Of a DNA stretch of 64,000 nt, positions 1-8,735 are shown piece by piece; position 1 is the first letter of the stretch; each line of letters starts with the position of its first letter. The stretch lies in the NCBI RefSeq assembly GCF_024171925.1, contig NZ_JAMTCO010000003.1, positions 434,001-498,000 of the forward strand, given 5' to 3'. The notes beneath the pieces are model-generated. The model was not told where the DNA came from. It was given only the letters and a program-made list of their open reading frames with translations, and made no database searches. This stretch comes from Actinokineospora diospyrosa (lineage in GTDB: Bacteria > Actinomycetota > Actinomycetes > Mycobacteriales > Pseudonocardiaceae). A program made the position numbers and the translations under genes.

Positions 1-1226
1 GGCCGGTTAAGCCGGACAAGTACGAGTTTCGGCACCGGTATGAGTACCGTGCTGCCGTGCGCCAGTACCGCATCGACCTCCGGGACTGGCTCTCGGCGCT
101 GAAGGTGCAACTGTCGCACCTGATGAAGGACGAGAACGGCGCCCTGATCACCGTGCCGACCTGTTTCGACCTCGCCAAGGCCGAGTCGGACATCGTGCGC
201 TACTTCCGGGTGCGCGTGGCGGGCAACTCGATGGTCGACGCCACTCCCGAGGTGTTCCAGTCGACGATCCGGGTCGAAGAGGGCTTCGTGGCGCCCTTGC
301 ACCTACTCGCGGGGCTGCTGTCGCGGTTCGACGAGGACTGGAAGAAGTCGATTGACGGGTACAGCCAGATCATGACCGGCACCGACAACAGCCTAGAGAA
401 CCTGCGGTCGTTTCAAGCGAACCTGTTCACCTGCTGGTCGGCATGGGGTCCGAGCGCGCCGTTCGGCACCTGTGACCGGTGGATCGGGCAAAAGGTCCTG
501 CAGTTCGGCTATGGCGATGAGAACAACTCCATCGCGCTTGTCACCCGGTCTGGAGAGGCCAGCGAGATGCCCCTATCCCAGTCACCGCAAGGTGGCTTCA
601 CCACACTCGCCGTGCGTTCGGTCGTTGTCGGCGTGCTCAAGAACGCCACCACGATCGATCCGGAGGACCTGTGCGCGGCTCAGCAGCCCGAAACCAGTCC
701 AGGTCAAGGCAACCTCGTCTTACAGGTGACCAAGCCGATCCTGCGCGCCGGCGGTAGGGCGGGCAACGCACCCCGGCGGTACTACTCCGCCTACATCTGG
801 GCGATCCTGGTGATCTGCGGTCCGGATGGCAAGCCCGAGTCGCAGCTTGAGCCCTGGCGGAACATGCTGACGTTCTTCGAGCACGGGAACGTGGCGGATG
901 AGCTCACCTACCGCATGTTGAAAGAGCAGCTCGCCACGAAGATCCGCACCTCGGTGGAGACGATCCTGGCTGCCAGGCCTGATGTGGTACTCAGCTTCGC
1001 TTGCGCTATCGACGAATGCGGATGCGGTAAGCCTATAGAGTTCCCGGCGCCGCTGGGCCAGTCGGTCAAGGAGACCCTGTTCGGAGATGCCTGGGTCGGC
1101 CACTTGACGAAGAAGGGGTGGGCTGGCCGAGTGCGTCAGTCTTTGCCCGCGAAGCATCGTGAGACCTATGCCGCTTGTCAGCTGTCGCAGGTCCTCACTT
1201 CCTACCTGGCCAAGGTTGCCGCGTGA
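1..1226 (+). CDS. Unrecognised protein, 5'-truncated by window edge
   Basis: The frame is open from the first bases of the window, so the true start lies upstream; the first in-window start codon is a GTG at 57, which would give 389 residues. I do not recognise a family. The protein is soluble-looking and mixed alpha/beta, with no signal peptide or membrane segment. A small Cys cluster (CAIDECGCGK) lies near the C-terminus and could bind a metal or be structural. Its stop overlaps the GTG start of the tandem-GNAT gene by 4 bp (GTGA), so the two are translationally coupled. That coupling and the following ATP-grasp gene suggest one functional unit with the preQ0/TGT genes downstream, which is inference from context. 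The reading frame is long and free of stops, so it is real coding sequence. Confidence 0.75.
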   Translation, partial: PVKPDKYEFRHRYEYRAAVRQYRIDLRDWLSALKVQLSHLMKDENGALITVPTCFDLAKAESDIVRYFRVRVAGNSMVDATPEVFQSTIRVEEGFVAPLHLLAGLLSRFDEDWKKSIDGYSQIMTGTDNSLENLRSFQANLFTCWSAWGPSAPFGTCDRWIGQKVLQFGYGDENNSIALVTRSGEASEMPLSQSPQGGFTTLAVRSVVVGVLKNATTIDPEDLCAAQQPETSPGQGNLVLQVTKPILRAGGRAGNAPRRYYSAYIWAILVICGPDGKPESQLEPWRNMLTFFEHGNVADELTYRMLKEQLATKIRTSVETILAARPDVVLSFACAIDECGCGKPIEFPAPLGQSVKETLFGDAWVGHLTKKGWAGRVRQSLPAKHRETYAACQLSQVLTSYLAKVAA

Positions 1227-2563
1227 CGCTCGAGTTCCGTGACCTCACCGCCGCCCCGGCTGACATCGCGCTACTAGCGGACTTCTACCGCCACTACGAG
1301 CTGGAGTTCCCCGACCCGGATGAGCGCGAGTCGTTGGACAACATGCTCGACTACCTGCGCCGCAAGGAAGTTGGGTGGTACGGCCCCAACAGCTATCACA
1401 TAGTCCTAGCGATCAGTGGCACCGTCACCGTCGGTTGCTCGGTGTCTGACTACCTAGCCGAACCGAACACGGGTGTCATCGAGTTCCTCTTGGTGACACC
1501 ACAAGCTCGGCGCGGTGGTACCGGCCGAGCGCTGTTGGCGGAGACCGAACGTCTGCTTGACAACGACGCCCGAGCAGGAGGGCACAGGCAGCTAGCGCAT
1601 GTGGTCGCGGAGATCAATGACCCACGCGCACCAACCGATGTACCCGACAACCTGGACCCGGCCGTAAGAGCACTGATCTGGGGTCGCTGGGGCTACCGAG
1701 GGCTGGACTTCCCCTATACGCAACCAGCGCTCTCAGCGGACCAGGGGGCGGTAACGAACCTGCTGCTCATCGTGAAGTCGTTCGTGCCAAGCCAGCTGAC
1801 GCCAGACACCGTTCGGCTCATCGTCCATGAGTACCTGCATTGGGCCATGCGGATCAATGAGCCGGATCGCAGCTCAGACTACCAGCGAATGGCCGAACAC
1901 CTGCGTCAGACGTCCGAGATGCACACCCTGTCACTCGCGGAGTACGTGGGAGTTGAGCCTAAGAGGTCGCTACACGTGCACAGGCTCACCGGCGCAGACG
2001 ATCCCGAACTGGGCGAGCTCCGCGCCTGCTATCGCCGGGCGTTCGGCAATAGTCCGTTGGCAGTGCCGGAGTCCGAGTTCGACCGCGCGCTGACGGAGGT
2101 CGACGGATACCACCTGTGGACACTGCGGGACAACGAGGATGCCGAGGTAGCGGGCATGGTGTCGCTGTTCGGCTTCGAAGCGGCCGGGCTGTGCGGGTAC
2201 GTGGCGCTGGAGGGACGGCTGCGCGGGCGCTTTCGTGCGCTCGTCGCCAGGATCGAGTGCGCCCTGCTACGCGATCGGCCCACAGCCCGCGGCTGGTACG
2301 TCGAGGTGGGATGCCATACCGATCCGGGCCCGTTCCTGGCTGTCGGGTTCGAGGAGCTCGTCGTGGACTACCGCCAGCCAGGGGTCGCGGAGCCGGTGCG
2401 CTTGCTGTTCAAGCCGTTCGGTCGCCGCTACGGTCCGGTGTCGTTGCCGGTCAGCGAGGTGCGGGCGACGCTGGCGGAGATCATGGACGTCGTCTATCAC
2501 GCACGGTTGGCGCCTGGGGTGCTGGGATCGCTGAATGGGTTGGAGTTCGCCAGGTTCCACTAG
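1223..2563 (+). CDS. Tandem GNAT-family N-acetyltransferase
   Basis: 446-aa protein with two GNAT-like halves. The first (about residues 10-190) has the strand-turn acetyl-CoA signature: EFLLVTPQARRGGTGRALL fits the R/Q-x-x-G-x-G/A loop. The second (about 260-420) has the same overall pattern, but its pyrophosphate loop is poorly preserved, so it may be non-catalytic. GNAT enzymes transfer acyl groups from acyl-CoA to amines; the substrate here is unknown. The start is the GTG that overlaps the upstream stop. It lies upstream of an ATP-grasp ligase with about 180 bp between, so it may act on an amino-acid-like substrate or product of that ligase (inference). No membrane segments are seen. Confidence 0.75.
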   Translation: MTLEFRDLTAAPADIALLADFYRHYELEFPDPDERESLDNMLDYLRRKEVGWYGPNSYHIVLAISGTVTVGCSVSDYLAEPNTGVIEFLLVTPQARRGGTGRALLAETERLLDNDARAGGHRQLAHVVAEINDPRAPTDVPDNLDPAVRALIWGRWGYRGLDFPYTQPALSADQGAVTNLLLIVKSFVPSQLTPDTVRLIVHEYLHWAMRINEPDRSSDYQRMAEHLRQTSEMHTLSLAEYVGVEPKRSLHVHRLTGADDPELGELRACYRRAFGNSPLAVPESEFDRALTEVDGYHLWTLRDNEDAEVAGMVSLFGFEAAGLCGYVALEGRLRGRFRALVARIECALLRDRPTARGWYVEVGCHTDPGPFLAVGFEELVVDYRQPGVAEPVRLLFKPFGRRYGPVSLPVSEVRATLAEIMDVVYHARLAPGVLGSLNGLEFARFH

Positions 2564-2742
2564 GAACTCGTTGGAACTGTTCGCAATTCCCGCCGAGTCC
2601 GATTAGCATCGGTGTCGGAACACGGAAGCGCGGTCGGGGGCCGTCGCGGCACTCGGTGCTGTCCACTGTGGTTGTGTTCGCCCCCCGTCGCGCCCGTCTG
2701 ACATGGGCCGTCGATCGGACGAGGCAGGGGTTGGGCGCCAAG

Positions 2743-4059
2743 ATGCAGGAGAACAGCGGCGAGTTCCACGTAGACGTCGCACTTCCCGGGCTGGAGCGGT
2801 TCGGGGAAGTCGAGATCCGCTGCGACCTGCTGCGCAAGATGGGGTTGCGCTCACTGGTACTTGCCGCGCCGGAGTCTGTTGAGCGGTATGTGGACCACGC
2901 GGACGTCGTGTTGGCCTGCGCGGATGTGTACTCGACCGATGTCGTCACCGAAGTGCTTGAGGCCTATAGGGGTCGCCTGGCCAACTGGGTCACCCTGAAC
3001 GACAAGGTCTGGCACATGCAGTTGGGCGTGTCGGACCGGTTGGGTATCTCCTTCCCCGGTAAGCGCGGGCAGCTCAATTGTCGCATCAAGCCACTGCTGC
3101 GCGAGGTGTTGTCGGACATCATGCCTACGCGGGCCTTGGTGCTCGGTCGAGACGAGGTCACTCGCGAGCGGGTGGCTGAGCTGGGGCAGCAGTTGGGCTA
3201 CCCGTTCATCGTCAAGCCCATCTGGGGAACGGGTGGCTCTTACGTCGAGATCATCGATAGCGCCGAGCAGGGCTACGACCTCATTAGCACGGTCTTCGCG
3301 GAACTGGCCGAGGACAACGACATCCACACCTACCGCACCGACGACGGCAGGATGTGGGATCCACGCACGCAACTCCTCCTAGAAGCGTTCGTGACTGGTC
3401 GCGAGCTGTCCCTAGAGGCGTTCGTGCAGCACGGCAAGCTCACCAGCCTGCTGACCCAAGAGAAGTACCTATGGGACAGCGATGGCGCGTATCGCTTCGA
3501 GACCGCCAATCTGTGCCCGACGCCGTTCCTCAGCGAGTCCGAGCACGCCGTCATCCACACAGCGATGCAAGAGGCCGTCACGGCCCTTGGCGTGGACGAC
3601 ACCTTCGTGCACATCGAGTTCAAGTGGGACGGCAACCGTGTCCACATGATCGAGCTCAACCCCCGCCTGGGCGGCGGTGCCGTCCCGCAGACGTTGGACA
3701 ACTGGTTCGGCATCGATACGCGTCAGATGCGCTTCCAGTTGCTGGTAGGGGAAGCCCTGCCGGAGAAGTTCGAAGGCCGAGAAGGCTTCACCCTGGGCGT
3801 GTTCGTCAACGCGCACGACTCGGGGACGTTCCGGGAGCTAGAGGGCCTGCCGTGGGTGCATGCGCAGCCAGAGTTCAGCTTCGAACAGAAGTACCTTCAG
3901 GAGGGCCAACACATCCCTCCGCGAGACGGCTCAAAAGCCAACCGCGTCCACTGGCTCTACTGCTACGACGCCTTCTACGACTGCCACGACATCGACCAGA
4001 TCGACCGCCTCTACGCGGAGACCCGGAAGCGGGTGCAGCTGAAGTTCGCCGAGGTTTAG
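2743..4059 (+). CDS. ATP-grasp domain carboxylate-amine ligase
   Basis: 438-aa protein of the ATP-grasp superfamily, whose members activate a carboxylate as acyl phosphate and join it to an amine or thiol. A pre-ATP-grasp region (about 1-130) precedes the ATP-binding fold. The nucleotide-binding Lys lies in [18 protein letters not shown] with its Gly-rich loop, and the Mg-binding residues are in [13 protein letters not shown], the classic E-x-N-x-R signature. The start is the ATG at 2743; an alternative TTG at 2731 has a better spaced AGGCAGGGG. It is convergent with queD and overlaps its stop by 4 bp. In this context it may attach an amino acid or similar group to a 7-deazaguanine derivative, or make a side chain for it. 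The substrate cannot be read from sequence. Confidence 0.8.
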   Translation: MQENSGEFHVDVALPGLERFGEVEIRCDLLRKMGLRSLVLAAPESVERYVDHADVVLACADVYSTDVVTEVLEAYRGRLANWVTLNDKVWHMQLGVSDRLGISFPGKRGQLNCRIKPLLREVLSDIMPTRALVLGRDEVTRERVAELGQQLGYPFIVKPIWGTGGSYVEIIDSAEQGYDLISTVFAELAEDNDIHTYRTDDGRMWDPRTQLLLEAFVTGRELSLEAFVQHGKLTSLLTQEKYLWDSDGAYRFETANLCPTPFLSESEHAVIHTAMQEAVTALGVDDTFVHIEFKWDGNRVHMIELNPRLGGGAVPQTLDNWFGIDTRQMRFQLLVGEALPEKFEGREGFTLGVFVNAHDSGTFRELEGLPWVHAQPEFSFEQKYLQEGQHIPPRDGSKANRVHWLYCYDAFYDCHDIDQIDRLYAETRKRVQLKFAEV

Positions 4060-4415
4060 CTCTGCGGTCCGCGATAGGTGCAACCGGACGTGCACGTCTC
4101 GCGCACGGTGATCTCCGACAGCGGGAGGTCACCGGCGAGGCGGGCCCACAACCACTCAGCGAGCACCTCGCTCGTCGGGTTCTCCAACCCGGGGATCTCG
4201 TTGAGGTAGTAGTGGTCGAGCTCCTCGATCACGGGCTTTACCACAGCCTTGAGGTCACCGAAGTCCATTACCCAGCCCGCGGTGGGGTCAACTGGGCCGG
4301 ACACGGTCACCACCACCCGGTAGGAGTGCCCGTGCAGTCGGGCGCACTTGTGGCCCTCCGGGACGTTCGGCAGCCGGTGGGCGGCCTCGAAGGTGAACTC
4401 GCGGAAGATCTCCAT
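4056..4415 (-). CDS. queD: 6-carboxy-5,6,7,8-tetrahydropterin synthase QueD
   Basis: 119-aa member of the PTPS/QueD family, which converts 7,8-dihydroneopterin triphosphate to 6-carboxytetrahydropterin, the second step to preQ0. The Zn-binding His residues are visible in FEAAHRL and RLHGHSYRV; the N-terminal catalytic Cys region ([10 protein letters not shown]) and a Glu late in the sequence ([10 protein letters not shown]) are also present. Length is normal for the family. It is last in a tight queC-queE-queD operon on the minus strand, and its ATG overlaps the queE stop (TGATG). GTP cyclohydrolase I (FolE) is not in the window and would be supplied by the folate pathway. Confidence 0.93.
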   Translation of the reverse strand: MEIFREFTFEAAHRLPNVPEGHKCARLHGHSYRVVVTVSGPVDPTAGWVMDFGDLKAVVKPVIEELDHYYLNEIPGLENPTSEVLAEWLWARLAGDLPLSEITVRETCTSGCTYRGPQS

Positions 4416-5053
4416 CAGGCGATTCCCAAGTACTTGTGGGTCTGCAGGCTCAGGTGCCACTGCGGGTGCTTCAAGCAGTACTCGACCGTGGCGCGGGTGT
4501 TGGCCTCGACGTCCGGGCCGTCCATGGGCTGGAGCAGGAAGTGGGTGAAGTCGAGGTGTTCGAACCGGTCCGGCAGCGCGTCGGGCTGGGGGTAGACCAG
4601 CTTCAGGTCGTCGCCGGTGGTCAACACGACCTCGGCGGTCGACTTGGGCGAGACGCAGATCCAGTCCAGGCCGGGGGGTGCCGGGCGGGTGCCGTTGGTC
4701 TCGACGGCGACCTCGAACCCGGCCGCGTGCAGGGCGTCGACGGCGGCCTTGTCCAACTGCAGCAGGGGCTCGCCGCCGGTGCAGACGACGTAGGGCTTGC
4801 TGCGCGGGTGGGCGGCGCCCGCCCAGGCGGCCGAGATGGCGGCGGCCAGGGCCTCGGCGGTGGGGAACTTGCCGCCACCAGGGCCATCGGTGCCGACGAA
4901 GTCGGTGTCGCAGAAGGTGCAGACCGCGCGATGCCGGTCCTTCTCCCGACCGGTCCACAGGTTGCATCGGCTGAAGCGGCAGAACACCGACGGGCGTCCG
5001 GCGTGCGAGCCCTCGCCTTGCAGGGTGTAGAAGATTTCCTTGATCAGGTACAT
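4415..5053 (-). CDS. queE: 7-carboxy-7-deazaguanine synthase QueE
   Basis: 212-aa radical SAM enzyme that rearranges 6-carboxytetrahydropterin to 7-carboxy-7-deazaguanine. The 4Fe-4S motif is of the expanded C-X14-C-X2-C kind (RCNLW...VCTFCDTDF), known from a subset of QueE proteins, rather than the usual C-X3-C-X2-C. The SAM-binding motif [10 protein letters not shown] and the ETNGT strand follow. It starts at an ATG overlapping the queC stop by one base, and its stop overlaps the queD start, so the three genes are coupled. I chose the ATG at 5053 because it gives the usual N-terminus ([11 protein letters not shown]). Confidence 0.95.
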   Translation of the reverse strand: MYLIKEIFYTLQGEGSHAGRPSVFCRFSRCNLWTGREKDRHRAVCTFCDTDFVGTDGPGGGKFPTAEALAAAISAAWAGAAHPRSKPYVVCTGGEPLLQLDKAAVDALHAAGFEVAVETNGTRPAPPGLDWICVSPKSTAEVVLTTGDDLKLVYPQPDALPDRFEHLDFTHFLLQPMDGPDVEANTRATVEYCLKHPQWHLSLQTHKYLGIA

Positions 5054-5745
5054 CAGGCGAGGGCCGGGTCGGTGAGCCCGAGTTCGGCGAAGCCGCGGCC
5101 GCGCAGCAGGCAGGAGTCGCAGGTGCCGCAGGCCCGGTCGCCGAGCGGGTCGTAGCAGCTGTGGGTGAGGCTGTAGTCGACGCCGAGGGCGATGCCCCGC
5201 TCGATCGTCTGCGCCTTGGTCAGCGCCACCAGCGGCATGTGGATGGTGAGGTCCTGGGTGCCCTCGACACCGGCCTTCGTGGCCAGGTTGGCCATTTTCT
5301 GGTACGCCTCGATGTATTCCGGGCGGCAGTCGGGATAACCGCTGTAATCGAGGGCGTTGACGCCGATGAAGATGTCCTGCGAGCCCAGTGTCTCGGCCCA
5401 GGCGAGGGCGAAGGAGAGGAAGATGGTGTTGCGCGCGGGCACGTAGGTGATCGGGATGTCCTGCGTGAGGCCGTCGACGCTGTCGTGGTGCGGGACCTCG
5501 ATCGAGTCGTCGGTGAGCGCGGAGCCGCCGAAGACGCGCAGGTCGATGTCGGCCACGACGTGCTTGGCCGCGCCGAGGGCGGTCGCGACCCGACCGGCGG
5601 CGGCGAGTTCGACCGAGTGGCGCTGGCCGTAGCGGAAGCTCAGCGCGTAGGTCTCGAAGCCGTCCGCCGCGGCGATGGCCAGGACCGTCGCCGAGTCCAG
5701 ACCCCCGCTGAGCAGCACAACCGCCTTGCGCTTCGTCGCTGTCAC
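5053..5745 (-). CDS. queC: 7-cyano-7-deazaguanine synthase QueC
   Basis: 230-aa ATP-dependent enzyme that turns 7-carboxy-7-deazaguanine plus ammonia into preQ0. The PP-loop motif [12 protein letters not shown] is near the N-terminus. The C-terminal Zn site is clear: a Cys in THSCYDP followed by CGTCDSC. Length is typical. GTG start; first gene of queC-queE-queD and divergent from the TGT-like gene across a 131-bp gap. There is no glutamine amidotransferase fusion and no queF, so nothing here reduces the nitrile to preQ1. Confidence 0.95.
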   Translation of the reverse strand: MTATKRKAVVLLSGGLDSATVLAIAAADGFETYALSFRYGQRHSVELAAAGRVATALGAAKHVVADIDLRVFGGSALTDDSIEVPHHDSVDGLTQDIPITYVPARNTIFLSFALAWAETLGSQDIFIGVNALDYSGYPDCRPEYIEAYQKMANLATKAGVEGTQDLTIHMPLVALTKAQTIERGIALGVDYSLTHSCYDPLGDRACGTCDSCLLRGRGFAELGLTDPALA

Positions 5746-5864
5746 GCTTTCCCGACCCTCTCATCCACGCCCGTTGTCCCCGTAAGAGCCTACTCCGGTC
5801 GGGTCAGTGGCACGGCTCACCCGGTGCTGCCGCGCCTGCGTCGGTGACCGGTGTTCACGCTGGT

Positions 5865-5870
5865 TAGACT
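5865..5870 (+). promoter_or_regulatory. -10 element (TAGACT) of a leaderless promoter for the TGT-like gene
   Basis: TAGACT ends 6 bases before the ATG at 5877, which places transcription start at or next to the start codon. No Shine-Dalgarno sequence is present, as expected for a leaderless actinobacterial mRNA. No convincing -35 element is visible. Confidence 0.5.
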
Positions 5871-5876
5871 GGGTCG

Positions 5877-6896
5877 ATGCGGGCTTCGCGGGTATTCGTG
5901 ACCAATCGGGAGAGCAAACACCGGCTTCCCCTGTTCCTCCCGGTGTACCAGCCGCACCGCCAGCACGGCCTGTTGGAGAGCTGGGAGGACGGTCCCCGGG
6001 TCGACGGCTGCATCGTCAACTCCTATTTCCTCTACAAACAGCGTGACCTGCGGGAACAGGTGCTCGAGCAGGGCCTGCACGATTACCTCGGTTTCGACGG
6101 CCTGGTCACCACCGATTCCGGTGCTTTCCAGGGCTTCACCCGCAAGCTCTACTTGGACAACCGCGACATCGTCCGGTTCCAAGACCGCATCGGTAGTGAC
6201 ATCCTCGCCCCCTTGGACCTGGTAACCCCGCCTGGCGACTCCCGCTCTATCGCCGAGGCGAAGCTGACCGCCACCGAGAAGCGCATCAAACAAGCGCTGG
6301 GGATCGTCGAGCGCGGCATCCTCGCCGGGGTCACCCAGGGTGGCCGGTACATGGACCTACGCCTGCGGAGCGTGCGCACCCTGCGTGACATGGGGGTCCG
6401 CTACCTGGCGCTAGGCAGCTTGGTGCCGTTCTTCAACCGCAACCACGACCTGGGGTTCGTCGGTGCCGTCGCTAAGGACGCCCGCGAGGTCATCGGTCCG
6501 GAGGTGCCGATGCACCTCTATGGCGCGGGCGACCCGTGCGAACTGCCGTTCCTAGTGGCCTGCGGCGTCAACATCTTCGACTCTGCCTCTTATGGCCACT
6601 TCGCCCGCGACGGCTGGTACATGACGCCGTACGGCGCGATCCGGGATCCCGGGCCGCTGAAGGCAGGGGAGTACCGGTGTGCCTGCCCGGCCTGCGCGGA
6701 GGACCCGACGGTGTTCCCGGAGGGGGAAGACCTCTTCCTGCACAACCTGTGGACGATCTGCGCCACCATGGAGGAGATCAACGCCCGGCTGGACACCGAC
6801 ACCCTGAACGCGTACCTCGCCGAGATCCTCGAGGTGCACGGCTCCTGGTTCCCCGACAGCGCGCTTGAGCGGTCCTGGCGCGAACTGGAGGGCTGA
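5877..6896 (+). CDS. Archaeal-type tRNA-guanine transglycosylase-like protein (no PUA domain)
   Basis: 339-aa TIM-barrel base-exchange enzyme of the TGT superfamily. Motifs: TTDSGAFQ with the catalytic Asp at 80, GSDILAPLDLVTPP (107-119), VTQGG (152-156), ALGSLVP (178-184), and FDSASYGHFARDGWYMTP with the nucleophile Asp at 235. The Zn site is C268, C270, C273 and H289 in LHNLW. The TPP and FDSA...MTP wording and the LHNLW Zn motif match archaeal TGT (archaeosine pathway, preQ0 substrate) rather than bacterial Tgt (preQ1). The archaeal C-terminal PUA and C2/C3 domains are absent. Related bacterial DpdA proteins exchange guanine in DNA, so RNA and DNA are both possible targets. It is divergent from queCED, which would supply preQ0. 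Confidence 0.85.
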   Translation: MRASRVFVTNRESKHRLPLFLPVYQPHRQHGLLESWEDGPRVDGCIVNSYFLYKQRDLREQVLEQGLHDYLGFDGLVTTDSGAFQGFTRKLYLDNRDIVRFQDRIGSDILAPLDLVTPPGDSRSIAEAKLTATEKRIKQALGIVERGILAGVTQGGRYMDLRLRSVRTLRDMGVRYLALGSLVPFFNRNHDLGFVGAVAKDAREVIGPEVPMHLYGAGDPCELPFLVACGVNIFDSASYGHFARDGWYMTPYGAIRDPGPLKAGEYRCACPACAEDPTVFPEGEDLFLHNLWTICATMEEINARLDTDTLNAYLAEILEVHGSWFPDSALERSWRELEG

Positions 6897-6908
6897 GCCA
6901 TCGACCTG

Positions 6909-7766
6909 ATGCGCTCCGTCGCCGCCGACCTCGCGGGTGACATCGTCCGGCGCTACCGCATCGAGCACGACCAGGCCGTGGACATGGTGGTCGAGTCTTT
7001 CGGCCGCAACCGCGCCCTGGTCACCGCTATCGCGGACGCCGACTCAGTGGACAAGGTCAAGCGGCTCCGGGTCTATCGCGATGCCGCTACCGCCGCTAAG
7101 AAGGAGATCTACCACCACCTCCGCCGGTACCGGCCCGCTGAGTCTTCGGCTACCGAGGCCGTGGATCGCCTGGTAGACCTACCGCCAGATGTCTCTCTCG
7201 CCGACGCTGTGCAGGCCGTCGTCGCCGGGCACATCTCCACGGCTGAACGCCTGGGCAACCTCGACAGCTTCTTCAGTCAACTCTTTGACCACATTGGCAC
7301 CCCTGACACCATCCTGGACGTCGGCTGCGGTGTCCTCCCTTTGGTCTTCCCGCTGGACGACCCGCCCGTGAGCCAGCTGTGGGCCGTCGACACCGACCCC
7401 GAGGCGATCCGGGCCGTGAGCGCCTACGCGCGCACCGACGCCCGCATCCACCCCGTGCGGTGGGACCTGACCGAGGACTGGCCCGCGCTCACCGCCCAGG
7501 GCCTGCCACCGCGGGTGGACGTCGCGCTGGTCCTGAAAGTCCTCCCGGTGGTGGCCCGCCGGGCCCCCAACGCACTCGAGGTGCTCGCCCGCACCCCCGC
7601 CGACCTGCTCGTCTTCAGCGGGTCGCGCACCGCGATGGCCAAGCGGCAGGACATCGAGCGCCGGGAGACCGGGGTGCTGCGCCGCTTCTTCGCCGACCAC
7701 GGGTTCACCGAGGTGGGTGAGTTCCGTACCGAGGACGAGGTCTGCCTGGTGGTCCGTCCGGGTTGA
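6909..7766 (+). CDS. FmrO/Arm-like SAM-dependent rRNA methyltransferase family protein
   Basis: 285-aa protein. An N-terminal helical region (about 1-115) precedes a Rossmann methyltransferase domain with SAM motif I ILDVGCGVLPL (135-145) and LVLKVLPVV around 206. This layout, including the H-x-ST-x-ERL stretch just before the SAM domain, matches the FmrO/RmtB/ArmA family of 16S rRNA guanine-N7 (G1405) methyltransferases from aminoglycoside producers. It is divergent, and the usual FPTRSLGG-type stretch is replaced by FSGSRTAMAKR, so target and even reaction may differ. It starts 12 bp after the TGT-like stop and is almost certainly co-transcribed. It could modify the same RNA as the TGT, act as a self-protection methylase, or act on a small molecule. 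Confidence 0.65.
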   Translation: MRSVAADLAGDIVRRYRIEHDQAVDMVVESFGRNRALVTAIADADSVDKVKRLRVYRDAATAAKKEIYHHLRRYRPAESSATEAVDRLVDLPPDVSLADAVQAVVAGHISTAERLGNLDSFFSQLFDHIGTPDTILDVGCGVLPLVFPLDDPPVSQLWAVDTDPEAIRAVSAYARTDARIHPVRWDLTEDWPALTAQGLPPRVDVALVLKVLPVVARRAPNALEVLARTPADLLVFSGSRTAMAKRQDIERRETGVLRRFFADHGFTEVGEFRTEDEVCLVVRPG

Positions 7767-7831
7767 TTCCGCGCACCCGGGCCGCGACCGCCTATAGGCT
7801 GCGAAGTCCCCGTTCCGGCCGGGAGGCAGCG

Positions 7832-8725
7832 ATGATCCCCACGGTGTCCCTCACCGCCCTGACCGCTGGTGACCCCCGCGCGGTGGACGCGATCCACACG
7901 GCGACAAGGGATGTCGGCCTGTTCTATGTAGACGGCAGCCCGGAGTTCGCCAAGGACCTGTTCGACATCTCGCGGCGGTTCTTCGCGCTGCCGATGGCCG
8001 ACAAGCAAGCCATCTCCATCACGCGCTCCCCGAACTACCGGGGTTACGTGGGCATGGGTGAGGAAAGCACCAACGGCGCCGCCGACCTCAAAGAGTCTTT
8101 CGAGTTCGGTATGGAGTCACTGCCGCCGTCGGTCGCACATCCACCGCCGTACTACCAGATGTATGGCGGGAACCAGTGGCCGTCGGAGTTAGCACTACCT
8201 GGGTTCCGTAGCGCTATTGAGGCGTATTCGGCCTACCAGGAACAGATTGGCGCTGCCGTCGTTGTCGCACTGGCGGGCACGTTGGGTCTATCGGGGGTTC
8301 TGGGGCAATCCGACTCGGCTTTCGGAGAGGCGCTGTGCTCGTTCGCGCGGGTGATCTACTACGGGAACCCTGGGGCGTATGGGGATGACGCCCGGTTGGC
8401 GGCGCACACGGACAGCGGGATGGTGACGGTCAGCGTGCAGGACTGCCCGGGGTTGGAGGTGCTGGCCGGAGGGGAGTGGGTGTCGGTAGCACCACCGGAT
8501 GGGTGCTGCGTTGTGTTTACCGGGGAACTGTTGGAGCTATGGAGCAGCGGGTACTACCGGGCTTGTGTGCACCGAGTGCACAACCGGGCTCTACGGGGGG
8601 ATCGGGTTTCGTTGATCACGTTCTTCATCCCGGAGTTGCGGAGCGTGTTGCGGCCGGTTGGTGGAAGTGGGGCGGAGTTCGTTGTGGGGGAACGGGAGTG
8701 GGCTCGGGTCGGGCAGATCTTCTGA
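7832..8725 (+). CDS. Isopenicillin N synthase-like 2-oxoglutarate/Fe(II) dioxygenase
   Basis: 297-aa non-haem iron oxygenase of the IPNS/2OG-Fe(II) group. An N-terminal DIOX_N-like part (SRRFFALP, NYRGYVGMGEE) precedes the double-stranded beta-helix. The iron ligands are H192 and D194 (AHTDSGM) and H247 (CVHRVHN). The 2-oxoglutarate-binding R-x-S is R258/S260 (RVSLITFF), so a 2OG co-substrate is likely. ATG start with GGGAGG 7 bases upstream. It lies 65 bp after the methyltransferase on the same strand; a TATAGGCT in the gap could be a separate promoter. Such enzymes hydroxylate, cyclise or desaturate small molecules, and a role in tailoring the deazapurine product is inference. Confidence 0.85.
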   Translation: MIPTVSLTALTAGDPRAVDAIHTATRDVGLFYVDGSPEFAKDLFDISRRFFALPMADKQAISITRSPNYRGYVGMGEESTNGAADLKESFEFGMESLPPSVAHPPPYYQMYGGNQWPSELALPGFRSAIEAYSAYQEQIGAAVVVALAGTLGLSGVLGQSDSAFGEALCSFARVIYYGNPGAYGDDARLAAHTDSGMVTVSVQDCPGLEVLAGGEWVSVAPPDGCCVVFTGELLELWSSGYYRACVHRVHNRALRGDRVSLITFFIPELRSVLRPVGGSGAEFVVGEREWARVGQIF

Positions 8726-8735
8726 GGCTGGGTCT

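Noticed and set aside
1..8725. Complete Dpd DNA-modification and restriction cluster
   Set aside because: Only a TGT-like protein and preQ0 genes are present; I see no DpdB, DpdC or restriction (DpdD-K-like) genes in the window.
1..8725. Canonical queuosine pathway
   Set aside because: queF, queA and queG are absent, and the TGT motifs are archaeal-like rather than bacterial.
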